A DNA stretch of 40,457 nt from an uncultured Oscillospiraceae bacterium. GTDB lineage: Bacteria; Bacillota; Clostridia; Oscillospirales; Oscillospiraceae. The notes below the pieces were generated by a model, which made no database searches, had not been told where the DNA came from, and worked only from the letters and a program-made list of their open reading frames with translations. Below, one piece after another: positions 1 to 8,182 of the stretch. The stretch spans positions 1-40,457 of the forward strand of contig CALXGH010000055.1 of the NCBI GenBank assembly GCA_944387845.1, read 5' to 3'. A program made the translations under genes and the position numbers. Position 1 is the first letter of the stretch. Every line of letters begins with the position of its first letter.

Positions 1-80
1 GAGGAGGGTGGATTCGAACCACCGAAGTCACTGACAACAGATTTACAGTCTGCCCCCTTTGGCCACTCGGGAACTCCTCC
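1..80 (-). tRNA. tRNA-Tyr(GTA), 3' end cut by window edge
   Basis: Read on the minus strand this is a class II tRNA with a long variable arm, as expected for bacterial tRNA-Tyr. The anticodon GTA is the complement of bases 44-46, in a 7-base loop closed by a 5-bp stem. The T arm carries GGTTCGAATCC. The 5' acceptor strand GGAGGAG pairs with CTCCTC at bases 1-6, so the last acceptor base, the discriminator and any encoded CCA lie outside the window. It lies 53 bases downstream of tRNA-Thr and probably shares its promoter. Confidence 0.95.
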
Positions 81-133
81 ATATTAAATTGGGAAAACTT
101 GAGGAAGCCATAGAAGCTTCCTCCCTGAAGAAA

Positions 134-209
134 TGGAGCTGGTGGACGGATTCGAACCCCCGACCTGCTGATTACAAATCAGCTGCTCTACCAGCTGAGC
201 TACACCAGC
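134..209 (-). tRNA. tRNA-Thr(TGT)
   Basis: A complete 76-base tRNA including an encoded CCA (complement of bases 134-136). The acceptor stem is GCTGGTG paired with CACCAGC. The anticodon stem GCTGA/TCAGC closes the loop TTTGTAA, giving anticodon TGT, which reads ACA (Thr). The T arm GGTTCGAATCC is canonical and the discriminator base is U. It is the promoter-proximal member of the Thr-Tyr tRNA pair. Confidence 0.96.
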
Positions 210-229
210 ATTTTCAATCAGCATGTGTT

Positions 230-258
230 ACTATACCAAAAAGTTTTAATTTTGTCAA
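230..258 (-). promoter_or_regulatory. Promoter of the tRNA-Thr/Tyr pair
   Basis: On the minus strand there is a perfect -35 TTGACA (complement of 253-258), a 17-base spacer, and a -10 TATAGT (complement of 230-235) with an upstream TG giving an extended -10. Transcription would start near base 223, about 14 bases before tRNA-Thr. Confidence 0.85.
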
Positions 259-288
259 TACAAATTTATAAAATTGGAGGCATTTATT

Positions 289-519
289 TTGGACAACCTC
301 AGGCACCGGCAAAACCCTTTTTACAGGCGGGTAAAAAAATCGGACGCTGTTTTAAAATGCGACATCTGTTCTGAGGAAATATACCCTTTTGAACTGGTTC
401 ACAACATAGACGGAAAAATAATCTGTCCCGATTGTTTTTTTGATTTTACTTTCGACTATTTTTCCGACAGGCTTTTTCTCGCCTCGGAATTAAGGGGGAA
501 TACATATGACACTTATTGA
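289..519 (+). CDS. Small zinc-ribbon-like protein
   Basis: A 76-residue protein. I chose the TTG at 289 because GGAGG at 276-280 sits 8 bases before it; an upstream in-frame TTG at 274 overlaps that site and has none of its own. Two Cys pairs, CDIC and CPDC, about 25 residues apart suggest a small zinc ribbon; a short aromatic-rich tail follows. It overlaps the next gene by 14 bases and is first of three tightly packed small genes ending in a sigma-like DNA-binding protein. I do not recognise a named function; zinc binding is inferred from the Cys spacing. Confidence 0.7.
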   Translation: MDNLRHRQNPFYRRVKKSDAVLKCDICSEEIYPFELVHNIDGKIICPDCFFDFTFDYFSDRLFLASELRGNTYDTY

Positions 520-742
520 ACTGTCAAAGCAGTACCGGCAAAACGCCGGCATTATCAAAGAGCGAGTGGACATGCTCAAAAAACAGCTTGAAACTGAAAA
601 TCTCTGCCAGATGGACAAGCTAAGGCTCCGTGTACGGATAGACAAGCTTCTTTCCATTATGAGAGAGACCAACGAGACGGCTCTGTATCTGGAACGCTAT
701 TACGACAGGAGGTACAGGAAAAATGGGCGCCTTGCCATTTAA
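506..742 (+). CDS. Small charged, probably coiled-coil protein
   Basis: A 78-residue protein starting at ATG 506 after AAGGGGG at 492-498. It is almost entirely charged and helical in character (many Lys, Arg, Glu and Leu in heptad-like spacing), with a basic, Tyr/Arg-rich end YYDRRYRKNG. There are no Cys pairs or membrane segments. It overlaps the gene on each side, so the three genes are probably translationally coupled. Similar short coiled-coil proteins often precede small sigma-like genes in clostridial genomes; I know no tested function. A partner or modulator of the sigma-like protein is an inference from position only. Confidence 0.7.
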   Translation: MTLIELSKQYRQNAGIIKERVDMLKKQLETENLCQMDKLRLRVRIDKLLSIMRETNETALYLERYYDRRYRKNGRLAI

Positions 743-1031
743 CAGCGAAAGCTATAACGAATACAAAGAATACATATCAAAACTTGGAGAGGACAACAGT
801 CAAAACCGAAGTCTTTTAAGGCAGAACCTGCGCCGGGCCATCTCTGAAGAACTTACAGAAAAGCAATGGGAGGCCATGCGTCTTTACTATGTGGAAGGCA
901 TAAAAATGACAGATATCGCCAAAATGCTTGGAGTCAGTCCATCCACCATCTCCCGCAACATCAAAAGAGGCCGTGAAAAGCTGAAAAAATGCCTACGCTA
1001 CGGCGCTAAAGAGCTTTTAAAAGAGATATAA
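723..1031 (+). CDS. Small sigma-70 region 4-like HTH protein
   Basis: A 102-residue protein starting at ATG 723 with AGGAGG at 707-712. Residues about 43-93 form a sigma region 4-type helix-turn-helix: LTEKQWEAMRLYYVEG, then MTDIAKMLGVSPSTISRNIKRG with the recognition helix, and a basic tail. It lacks the region 2 core-binding and -10 recognition domain of a full sigma factor, so it resembles ArpU-like or small phage-type regulators more than a complete sigma. It is last in the three-gene set and overlaps the preceding gene by 20 bases. The set sits beside tRNA genes, a common integration context, but no integrase or attachment repeat is visible. Confidence 0.8.
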   Translation: MGALPFNSESYNEYKEYISKLGEDNSQNRSLLRQNLRRAISEELTEKQWEAMRLYYVEGIKMTDIAKMLGVSPSTISRNIKRGREKLKKCLRYGAKELLKEI

Positions 1032-1068
1032 TTGTAAAGTCTGTCTACTTCCAGCAAATTTAATTAAG

Positions 1069-2166
1069 TTATTTTTCAGATTCGCCGAAATGGAGTTTAC
1101 GCTTCTTTCGGCGAACCCTGTTTATATGCTTTTCAAAATTCCCGCTACTTATAAACTCCGCTAAAACATACTGCTCATACGTGGGCACAGTGCAGGAATA
1201 AAACCCAGCCTTTTCCTCAAAGTCCTTAACCAGCCGCTCAGGCAGGAGCATGTACCCTATTCTTATGGCTGGAGCAATCGTCTGGGAAAATGTATTCACA
1301 TATATGACTCTCTGATTTTTATCCAGGGAAAAAACCGTATCCTCAGGCTTTGACAGTATAGTAAACTCCGACTCAAAGTCGTCCTCTATTATCACAGAGT
1401 CGTTTTTCTCCGCCCAACGCAGATATTCTCTTTTTTTCGCAGCGGAAGCAGTAACACCGCTGGGAAAACTACGAAACGGCGTTATGTGCAGCACATCCGC
1501 CCCACAGCTCGAAAGGGCCGAACTCTCAATACCATCTTTTCCCAGTGGCAAAAGACGGCACGAGACACAATTTGCCCTGTATACCTGCTCGATTTTTTCA
1601 TACGATGGGGATTCTATTGCAAAGGTCCTATCCCTGCCCAGAAGCTGAACTATAAGGCCATAGAGATACTCAGCTCCAGAGCCGATTACTATCTGTTCTG
1701 CTGATATGTCTATACCTCGGCTTCTGGCAAGATATTTGCATATTGCCTGCCGAAGTTCAGTGCAGCCACTGTTTGGGGATTTTACCAGTATCTGTTCCCC
1801 TCTTTCGCTTAACACTCTCCGCATTGTTTTTGCGTACACCGAAAATGGAAATCCCTCAGGCTTTTCAAAGCGCTGCTGTAAAAGCGGGGCTGCCGCCTCC
1901 TCATCAGAGGGCATGAACCCGTCCTCTTCCCTGTAAATACAAAAATATCCGCTCTTTTCCCTGGACTGGACATACCCCTCCTCAAGAAGCATCCAATAGG
2001 CGTGTTCTATTGTGCTGATACTGACCCCGAATGTGTCCGCAGCGATCCTCTTGGAAGGTAATTTTGCCCCATATTCATAAGAGCCTCTGATTATATCGTG
2101 TTTTATCTTTTCATAAACCGCCATATAAGCGGGTTTCTTTTTTCCATTTCCCATAGCCATGCTCAT
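1069..2166 (-). CDS. MocR/PdxR-type GntR regulator, truncated and lacking the PLP lysine
   Basis: The N-terminal ~75 residues are a GntR winged helix (YEKIKHDIIRGSYEYGAKLPSK, then SISTIEHAYWMLLEEGYVQS). The rest is the fold-type I aminotransferase-like domain of MocR regulators, which usually bind PLP as effector. The family motif TFSK-T/S, whose Lys forms the Schiff base, here reads TFSQTIAP: residue 295 is Gln (codon at 1282-1284). The protein stops at 365 residues just after HINRVRRKKRK, where relatives usually continue for roughly 90 more. It could be a decaying gene or a PLP-independent regulator. Its promoter carries a 15-bp palindrome. No adjacent PLP-synthesis or transporter gene identifies its target. 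Confidence 0.8.
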   Translation of the reverse strand: MSMAMGNGKKKPAYMAVYEKIKHDIIRGSYEYGAKLPSKRIAADTFGVSISTIEHAYWMLLEEGYVQSREKSGYFCIYREEDGFMPSDEEAAAPLLQQRFEKPEGFPFSVYAKTMRRVLSERGEQILVKSPNSGCTELRQAICKYLARSRGIDISAEQIVIGSGAEYLYGLIVQLLGRDRTFAIESPSYEKIEQVYRANCVSCRLLPLGKDGIESSALSSCGADVLHITPFRSFPSGVTASAAKKREYLRWAEKNDSVIIEDDFESEFTILSKPEDTVFSLDKNQRVIYVNTFSQTIAPAIRIGYMLLPERLVKDFEEKAGFYSCTVPTYEQYVLAEFISSGNFEKHINRVRRKKRKLHFGESEK

Positions 2167-2216
2167 CTGACCTTTTAATAAAATAACAAAATAGTAAATT
2201 TAATAAGTTCAGCTAT

Positions 2217-2245
2217 ATGATACAGTATCATTCCGCCTTTTTCAA
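2217..2245 (-). promoter_or_regulatory. Promoter of the MocR-type regulator with palindromic operator
   Basis: The minus strand has -35 TTGAAA (complement of 2240-2245), 17 bases, and -10 TATCAT (complement of 2217-2222). A perfect 15-bp palindrome, ATGATACAGTATCAT (2217-2231), covers the -10 box and extends into the spacer. A repressor bound there would block the promoter; autoregulation is an inference. Confidence 0.75.
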
Positions 2246-2249
2246 GCTG

Positions 2250-2476
2250 CTTTCAAAAAGTTCGCAGACCACCCACAAGCCGCTAATCCGGCATAGACAC
2301 TGAAACGCAGAAAAATCGCCGCGGGCGACACAGGTAACAGTCTGGTGCAAAACCTGCAAAATTGGCAGAAAATAATCAGCGGGTGGTAAAAGCAGATAGT
2401 CGCCTCGCTAACTTGGAGTGAAGCGGGCAGAAAAGCAAAAACAAAAGGCGCGGAAAATTTTCCGCGCCTTTTTATT
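2250..2476 (+). ncRNA. Candidate structured RNA ending in a strong terminator
   Basis: This gene-free stretch holds several complementary blocks. ACCACCC (2268-2274) pairs long-range with GGGTGGT (2381-2387). Local hairpins include GCCG/CGGC (2279-2292), TCGCC/GGCGA (2316-2328), and a bulged stem at 2402-2428 (GCC-CGCT with AGCG-GGC). It ends in a strong rightward terminator. No rightward gene follows, so it would be a free-standing RNA, not a riboswitch leader. I see no convincing plus-strand promoter, and I could not match it to 6S, tmRNA, SRP, RNase P or cobalamin aptamer consensus. The folding elements could instead act on the minus strand. Confidence 0.35.
2443..2474. terminator. Bidirectional intrinsic terminator
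   Basis: A perfect 22-base palindrome at 2447-2468 (GGCGCGGAAAA and its complement) is followed by T5 on the plus strand and by T4-G-T5 on the minus strand. It ends glnN transcription leftward and the candidate RNA rightward. Confidence 0.9.
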
Positions 2477-2481
2477 TATTT

Positions 2482-4566
2482 TTAAAGTCCGAACAGAAGC
2501 TCGCCATAAGATGGGTATGGCCAATATTTTCCGGATGTGATGGTTTCTGCCTTATCCACAAGTTCTCTAAGCTCTTCGCCGCGGGATACTACATTGTCTT
2601 TATAGTATACAGCCAGCTCAGCGGAGTCTGAAATCTCCTTTGCCTTGCAGAGGGCGCCCTCAAGCTCCTTTACCTTTGTAAAGATATCACCAGAGAGCTG
2701 GGACAGCTTTTTGGCAGTCTCTGCCTCGTATACCGCCGGGACACCAATCTCCCATTTGAGAGTTACTGTTTTCGCAAGTTCTTTAGTATAAGCGCTGATT
2801 GCCGGTAATATATCCTTATTTACCATCTCCACCATTGTACGGCCTTCAACATTTATTACCTTGCTGTAATCGGAAAGGTATATCTCATATCTTGCCCGCA
2901 TCTCCTCTTCGCTGAGCACCTTATGCTCTGTAAAGAGTTTTACGTTTTTCTCATCCATATAGTGTGGCAGTGCGTCAGGAGTTGTCTTCAAATTGAGAAG
3001 GCCTCTCTTCTCGGCCTCCCGGTGCCATGCCTCATCATAGCCGTTTCCGTTAAAGATTATCCGCTTGTGTTTTTTAATTACATCCTGGATGATCTTATGT
3101 ATCGTCTCATCGAAGTTTTCAGACTTGTCAAGAATATCAGCAAACTGTCTGAGAGATTCCGCCACTATCGTATTTATAACCACGTTACACTCAGATATGG
3201 ACGCGGAAGAACCCAGCATACGGAACTCAAACTTGTTGCCTGTAAACGCGAACGGGGATGTTCTGTTTCTGTCTGTTGAGTCCTGAGTGAATTTTGGCAG
3301 GGCATTGACGCCAACTTCCATAATATTTCTTGTAAAGCCGTCGTACTCCTCATCGTTTTCCAGAGCCTCAAGAACCCTCTGGAGCTCATCGCCCAAAAAC
3401 ATAGACACTATGGCAGGCGGCGCCTCGTTGGCACCCAACCTGTGGTCGTTTCCGGCGTACGCCACGCTTATTCTGAGAAGATCCTGATACTCATCAACAG
3501 CCTTTATCACAGCCGCAAGGAAAATGAGGAACTGGGCGTTCTCATATGGAGTCTCACCCGGCGCCAGAAGGTTTGTTCCTTTATCTGTGGAGATGGACCA
3601 GTTATTGTGCTTTCCGGAGCCATTAACACCCGCAAATGGTTTTTCGTGTAAGAGGCATACAAGTCCGTGCTTGTTTGCTATTCTCTTCATAAGCTCCATT
3701 GTGAGCTGATTGTGGTCAGCGGCAATATTGGCCGTAGTATAAACTGGAGCAAGCTCATGCTGAGCGGGAGCCGCCTCATTGTGCTCGGTCTTGGCCAAAA
3801 TGCCAAGTTTCCAGAGCTCCTCATCCAGCTCTTTCATAAATTCCGAGACTCTCGGCTTTATTGCGCCGAAATAGTGGTCATCAAATTCCTGACCTTTTAG
3901 GCTCTTTGCTCCAAAAAGGGTCCTACCAGTAAAAATCAGATCCTTTCTCTTATCGTACATCTCTTTGGAGATAAGAAAATACTCCTGCTCAGAACCTACA
4001 TTTATTTTAATGCAGTTTACCTCACGGTTGCCGAATTTCTTCAGCACTCTCATAGCCTGCTTATTCAGCGCCTCCATGGATCTTAAAAGCGGAGTCTTTT
4101 TATCCAGTGCCTGACCGCCGTAGGAACAGAATGCTGTTGGTATACAAAGGGTCCTGTCTTTTATAAAGGCAAAGGACGTAGGATCCCACGCCGTATATCC
4201 TCTGGCCTCGAAAGTGGAGCGTATGCCGCCGTTTGGGAAGCTGGAAGCATCTGGCTCACCCTGTATAAGCTCTTTGCCAGAGAACTCCATTATTATATTT
4301 CCATCGCTTGTTGGGGATATGAAGCTGTCGTGCTTTTCGGCCGTTATTCCTGTCATTGGCTGGAACCAATGTGTAAAATGGGTAGCGCCCTTTTCTATGG
4401 CCCAGTCCTTCATGGCGTTTGCCACAACCGCAGCCACATCACCTGAGAGCGTTGTCCCTTCAGTGATGGTCTTGTAAAGCTTTCTGAAAGTCTCTTTCGG
4501 CAGTCTCTCCTGCATTACTTTCAGGTTAAACACCATATTGCCGAACATATCCGTCACATTATTCAT
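2482..4566 (-). CDS. glnN: Glutamine synthetase type III
   Basis: ATP-dependent glutamine synthesis from glutamate and ammonia. At 694 residues this is the large GSIII class (usually about 700-730), not the ~450-residue GSI. Visible family features are the N-terminal [17 protein letters not shown] segment, the GSIII-type stretch THWFQPMTG, the motif [14 protein letters not shown] and the glutamate/ATP-site region [10 protein letters not shown] start at the ATG at 4566, which has GGGAGG 9 bases upstream; an open frame extends 18 codons further without an RBS. It is a single-gene unit with its own promoter, leader terminator and downstream terminator. Confidence 0.96.
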   Translation of the reverse strand: MNNVTDMFGNMVFNLKVMQERLPKETFRKLYKTITEGTTLSGDVAAVVANAMKDWAIEKGATHFTHWFQPMTGITAEKHDSFISPTSDGNIIMEFSGKELIQGEPDASSFPNGGIRSTFEARGYTAWDPTSFAFIKDRTLCIPTAFCSYGGQALDKKTPLLRSMEALNKQAMRVLKKFGNREVNCIKINVGSEQEYFLISKEMYDKRKDLIFTGRTLFGAKSLKGQEFDDHYFGAIKPRVSEFMKELDEELWKLGILAKTEHNEAAPAQHELAPVYTTANIAADHNQLTMELMKRIANKHGLVCLLHEKPFAGVNGSGKHNNWSISTDKGTNLLAPGETPYENAQFLIFLAAVIKAVDEYQDLLRISVAYAGNDHRLGANEAPPAIVSMFLGDELQRVLEALENDEEYDGFTRNIMEVGVNALPKFTQDSTDRNRTSPFAFTGNKFEFRMLGSSASISECNVVINTIVAESLRQFADILDKSENFDETIHKIIQDVIKKHKRIIFNGNGYDEAWHREAEKRGLLNLKTTPDALPHYMDEKNVKLFTEHKVLSEEEMRARYEIYLSDYSKVINVEGRTMVEMVNKDILPAISAYTKELAKTVTLKWEIGVPAVYEAETAKKLSQLSGDIFTKVKELEGALCKAKEISDSAELAVYYKDNVVSRGEELRELVDKAETITSGKYWPYPSYGELLFGL

Positions 4567-4657
4567 TTGACCGTTCCTCCCGGATCTAATATCAACTATA
4601 TATTTTAACACATATAACAACTTTTTTGGTAAAAATTATAAAAATATAATAAAAATT

Positions 4658-4697
4658 AAAAAAATCGGCAACAATGCCTCCTATGCTGCATGTTGCC
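4658..4697 (-). terminator. Leader terminator (attenuator) upstream of glnN
   Basis: On the minus strand GGCAACATGC pairs with GCA-T-TGTTGCC (one bulged T), closing a ten-base loop, followed by T7 (complement of 4658-4664). It lies about 90 bases before the glnN start and only ~8 bases after the predicted transcription start, so read-through must be controlled or a second promoter used. An extended -10 TGTTAAAAT (complement of 4602-4610) lies downstream of the hairpin. Confidence 0.75.
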
Positions 4698-4711
4698 CTG
4701 TCAATGTGGAA

Positions 4712-4740
4712 AGTTTAACATCTCATCTTCCCATTGTCAA
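4712..4740 (-). promoter_or_regulatory. Promoter of glnN
   Basis: The minus strand has a perfect -35 TTGACA (complement of 4735-4740), 17 bases, and -10 TAAACT (complement of 4712-4717) preceded by TGT, an extended -10. The start would be near 4705, directly ahead of the leader terminator. Bases 4741-4930, between this promoter and that of pyrG, show nothing I can name. Confidence 0.8.
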
Positions 4741-4930
4741 TAGGAAGGCTGTTTCCTTTCCGCATCCTTTGCATACCATCTTTCCGATTTTCTCCACCAT
4801 CATTCACGCCCTCTACTCAGCGCCTGCACACTCCCCCACTTGGCGCTTAAATGGCCTGCTTCACCGTTATATTTGTGAAATTTTATAAATCTTGAGAAAA
4901 AATTTTTTCTATTTTTATGCAAGAAAACTG

Positions 4931-4959
4931 TTGTCATCATCAAAAACATGTTGTAGAAT
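4931..4959 (+). promoter_or_regulatory. Promoter of the pyrG-purB-purA operon
   Basis: -35 TTGTCA (4931-4936), 17 bases, -10 TAGAAT (4954-4959). The start would be near 4966, leaving a ~150-base leader. In that leader GGGGCA (from about 5028) can pair with the nearby TGCCCC or with a later GCCCC, while GCGTT can pair with AACGC across a T6 tract. These are mutually exclusive folds, but no classical terminator is visible, so attenuation is only a possibility. Confidence 0.7.
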
Positions 4960-5117
4960 AATTCAGTTAGAAAAAGTAGCTTTTATTGATAAAATATTGT
5001 TTTTTTTGAAACATTCAATGGTGTTTTAGGGGCATAGTGCCCCCTTAAGGCAGCGTTGGGTGTTTTTTATTTGTCTTAACGCCCCTCAAAAAATATTAAA
5101 CAAAGGATGTGAGACAG

Positions 5118-6740
5118 ATGGCAAAATATATTTTCGTTACCGGCGGCGTGGTCTCCGGTCTCGGTAAAGGCATAACCACAGCGTCCCTAGGAAGACTTTT
5201 AAAGTCAAGAGGCCTAAAGGTCGCGGCTCAGAAACTGGACCCCTACATAAACGTTGACCCCGGCACTATGAATCCGTATCAACACGGCGAGGTGTTCGTA
5301 ACGGAGGACGGGGCAGAGACCGACTTGGACCTTGGCCACTATGAGAGGTTTATCGATGAGGATCTAAACAAATACTCCAACCTGACAGCAGGCAAGGTCT
5401 ACTGGAATGTTATAAACAAAGAACGCAAAGGAGAATACCTGGGTGAGACCGTCCAGGTCATCCCCCACATTACAAATGAGATAAAAAAGTTCATTTACCG
5501 CGTAGGCGCGAAAACTGGCGCCGACATTGTGATAACTGAGATTGGCGGTACAACGGGTGATATAGAAAGTCAGCCGTTTCTTGAGGCCATAAGACAGATC
5601 GGCCTGGAAGTCGGGCGGGAGAATGCTCTTTACATCCATGTTACCCTTGTGCCTTACCTGGCTGGTTCAAACGAACACAAAACAAAACCCACACAGCACT
5701 CTGTCAAGGAGCTTCAGGGTATGGGTATAAACCCGGACATTATTGTTTTGCGGTGCGACAGGCACTTAGAGGCCGGCACACTTGACAAAATCTCCATGTT
5801 CTGCAACGTAAAACCGGACTGTGTTATCGAAAATATGACACTGCCCGTTTTATATGAGGCTCCTGTTATGCTTGAAAAAGCCAATCTTTCCTCAATTGTA
5901 TGCCGTCAGCTAAATATAGAGGCTCCCGAGGCGGACCTATCCGACTGGACAGCTATGCTTAGCAAGATATCATCGAGAAAAAAACATGTAAATATCGGCC
6001 TTGTTGGAAAATATGTATCTCTGCACGATGCCTACCTATCTGTAACAGAAGCTCTAAATCATGCCGGGTACGAGCTCTCTTCCTTTATTCATATCACCTG
6101 GATAGACAGCGAGACTTTGGAAAAAGGCGATTTTGAGTCCATACTGAGGCCCCTTGACGGAATAATCGTCCCCGGTGGGTTTGGCGGCCGTGGTATCGAA
6201 GGCAAGATTACAGCTGCAAAATTTGCCCGTGAAAACAACGTTCCATACCTTGGCCTCTGCCTTGGCATGCAGACTGCGGTAATAGAATTTGCCAGAAACG
6301 TATGTGATATGCCCGGCGCTAACTCCGGAGAATTTGACGATGTCTCCCCTTACAAGGTCATAGATTTCATGCCTGACCAAAGAGGCGTCGTAAACAAAGG
6401 TGGCACTCTTCGTCTAGGCTCCTACCCCTGCAAAATTGTATCAGGTTCTATGATGGCAAAATGTTATGGCTCAGAGTTTATATCTGAGCGCCACAGGCAC
6501 AGATACGAGTTTAACAATGATTACAGAGAAGAAATGGAGTCTCGAGGGCTTCTGATCTCTGGCACCTCCCCAGACGGTAGAATCGTCGAGACTGTGGAAA
6601 TACCAAATAACGACTTTTTTGTGGGGGTTCAGTTCCATCCCGAATTCAAGAGCAGGCCAAACAGGCCCCACCCCCTTTTCAAAGGTTTTGTAAATGCGGC
6701 CATAAAGTATAAAGAAAAACGAGGTGATAATAATGCATGA
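5118..6740 (+). CDS. pyrG: CTP synthase
   Basis: Converts UTP to CTP using ATP and glutamine. The 540-residue length is typical. The N-terminal amidoligase domain opens with the P-loop-like [10 protein letters not shown] at residues 9-18. The C-terminal class I glutamine amidotransferase domain has the catalytic Cys in GLCLGMQ (Cys381) and the His/Glu pair in FHPEF. I chose ATG 5118 because AAGGA at 5103-5107 is 10 bases upstream; the GTG at 5109 is too close to it. It heads an operon: purB starts inside its last codons. Clustering with purB and purA puts CTP and AMP synthesis under one promoter. Confidence 0.98.
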   Translation: MAKYIFVTGGVVSGLGKGITTASLGRLLKSRGLKVAAQKLDPYINVDPGTMNPYQHGEVFVTEDGAETDLDLGHYERFIDEDLNKYSNLTAGKVYWNVINKERKGEYLGETVQVIPHITNEIKKFIYRVGAKTGADIVITEIGGTTGDIESQPFLEAIRQIGLEVGRENALYIHVTLVPYLAGSNEHKTKPTQHSVKELQGMGINPDIIVLRCDRHLEAGTLDKISMFCNVKPDCVIENMTLPVLYEAPVMLEKANLSSIVCRQLNIEAPEADLSDWTAMLSKISSRKKHVNIGLVGKYVSLHDAYLSVTEALNHAGYELSSFIHITWIDSETLEKGDFESILRPLDGIIVPGGFGGRGIEGKITAAKFARENNVPYLGLCLGMQTAVIEFARNVCDMPGANSGEFDDVSPYKVIDFMPDQRGVVNKGGTLRLGSYPCKIVSGSMMAKCYGSEFISERHRHRYEFNNDYREEMESRGLLISGTSPDGRIVETVEIPNNDFFVGVQFHPEFKSRPNRPHPLFKGFVNAAIKYKEKRGDNNA

Positions 6741-8166
6741 CCAGTACCAGAATCCGTTATGCACACGCTACGCAAGCGAAAAAATGAAAAAAATATTCTC
6801 CGATGACAACAAATTCTCCACATGGCGAAAGCTCTGGGTGGCTCTGGCAGAGAGCGAAAAAGAGTTGGGTATAAACATTTCCGACGCTCAGATCTCTCAG
6901 ATGAAGGAAAATATATATAACATTGACTACGATTACGCCCTGGCTCGTGAGCGGGAAGTACGGCACGATGTAATGAGTCATGTACTAGCCTTTGGAGCTG
7001 CATGTCCAGACGCTAAACCCATTATCCACCTGGGCGCCACTTCCTGCTATGTAGGAGATAACACAGATATTATCTTAATGCGCGAAGCCCTTTTGCACAT
7101 AAAGTCTATTATGATCGGCACTCTGGAAAAGCTTACGGAGTTTGCGGAAAAATACAAAGCCCTTCCGACTTTGGCTTATACACATTTTCAGGCTGCCCAG
7201 CCTACAACTTTGGGAAAGCGCGCAACTTTATGGGCAAATGATCTTGTTATGGACCTTCAGCAGCTTGATTTTCAGCTGGATAATTTGAAGCTTTTAGGTT
7301 GTAAAGGCACAACAGGCACTGGGGCCAGCTTTCTGGAGCTTTTTGAAGGCGATGGCGATAAGGTCAAAAAGCTGGATGAGATGATCGCGGAAAAGATGGG
7401 CTTTTCCGGGGTATACCCTGTAAGTGGCCAGACATATTCCAGAAAAGTGGACTTTTACGTTTTGCAGGTTCTCTCCTCCATTGCTCAGAGTGCCGCTAAA
7501 TTCTCCAATGATATTCGTCTTATGTCCCATCTAAAAGAGGTAGACGAGCCTTTTGAGGAAAAACAAATAGGCTCCTCAGCAATGGCATATAAGCGCAACC
7601 CAATGCGCAGTGAGCGTATCGCCGCCCTTTCAAGATATGTTATCTGCGACCTTCAGAACCCTGCTATAACAGCCTCTACTCAGTGGCTTGAGCGAACCCT
7701 TGACGACTCTGCGAACAGACGTATAAGCGTACCCGAGGCTTTCCTTGCCACAGATTCCATCCTCACTTTGTATATGAACGTCATCGGTGGACTAAAGGTA
7801 TACCCGAAAATGATAGAACGGCACCTGGACGAAGAGCTGCCCTTTATGGCAACAGAGAATATTCTAATGTACTGCGTAAATGAAAAAGGAGGCGACCGTC
7901 AGGTCCTTCACGAGGCCATAAGACGGCACTCAGTTGCCGCAGGCCAGCAGGTAAAGCTCTACGGCAAAACTAACGATCTTCTTGACAGAATAAAAGAGGA
8001 TGAGCTTTTCGACCTTACGGAAGGGGAACTTGCGTCTCTTACAGATCCTGCCACATTCACCGGCATGGCCCAGGCGCAGACGGAAAATTTCATTGAAAAC
8101 TATATGAAGCCTGTACTTAATGCAAACAAAGACCTTCCTCACTATGAGGCTATAGTAAGAGTATAA
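6733..8166 (+). CDS. purB: Adenylosuccinate lyase
   Basis: Cleaves SAICAR and adenylosuccinate, releasing fumarate, in purine synthesis. The 477-residue protein carries the fumarase/aspartase-superfamily signature [11 protein letters not shown] with the catalytic flexible-loop Ser, plus the substrate-binding segments DVMSHV, HLGATS and the catalytic-His strand [10 protein letters not shown]. The start is ATG 6733 with GAGGTGAT at 6721-6728; it overlaps pyrG by 8 bases, suggesting translational coupling. The next gene, purA, makes the substrate for its second reaction. Length fits the long clostridial form. Confidence 0.98.
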   Translation: MHDQYQNPLCTRYASEKMKKIFSDDNKFSTWRKLWVALAESEKELGINISDAQISQMKENIYNIDYDYALAREREVRHDVMSHVLAFGAACPDAKPIIHLGATSCYVGDNTDIILMREALLHIKSIMIGTLEKLTEFAEKYKALPTLAYTHFQAAQPTTLGKRATLWANDLVMDLQQLDFQLDNLKLLGCKGTTGTGASFLELFEGDGDKVKKLDEMIAEKMGFSGVYPVSGQTYSRKVDFYVLQVLSSIAQSAAKFSNDIRLMSHLKEVDEPFEEKQIGSSAMAYKRNPMRSERIAALSRYVICDLQNPAITASTQWLERTLDDSANRRISVPEAFLATDSILTLYMNVIGGLKVYPKMIERHLDEELPFMATENILMYCVNEKGGDRQVLHEAIRRHSVAAGQQVKLYGKTNDLLDRIKEDELFDLTEGELASLTDPATFTGMAQAQTENFIENYMKPVLNANKDLPHYEAIVRV

Positions 8167-8182
8167 GAAAGGAGCAGATATT

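Noticed and set aside
101..123. Hairpin GAGGAAGC/GCTTCCTC between the two tRNAs as a terminator
   Set aside because: The stem is good but the following minus-strand sequence AAGTTTTCCC has no adequate T run; a processing element is equally possible.
1..1031. Prophage or integrative element at the tRNA genes
   Set aside because: No integrase, portal, capsid or direct repeat of a tRNA 3' end is visible; three small genes alone are not enough.
2330..2362. GGTGCAAAACCTGC looks like part of a cobalamin aptamer
   Set aside because: The rest of the B12-box core is missing and no rightward gene follows.
2376..2392. GCGGGTGGTA resembles the T-box antiterminator sequence
   Set aside because: No stem I or specifier features and no downstream rightward synthetase or amino acid gene; the match is only a few bases.
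4567..4620. Eighteen-codon N-terminal extension of glnN
   Set aside because: It has no RBS and the family start follows GGGAGG at the ATG at 4566.
5028..5100. Classical pyrG attenuator with reiterative GGG start
   Set aside because: The predicted start near 4966 is not a G run and no hairpin directly precedes a T tract; only alternative pairings were seen.
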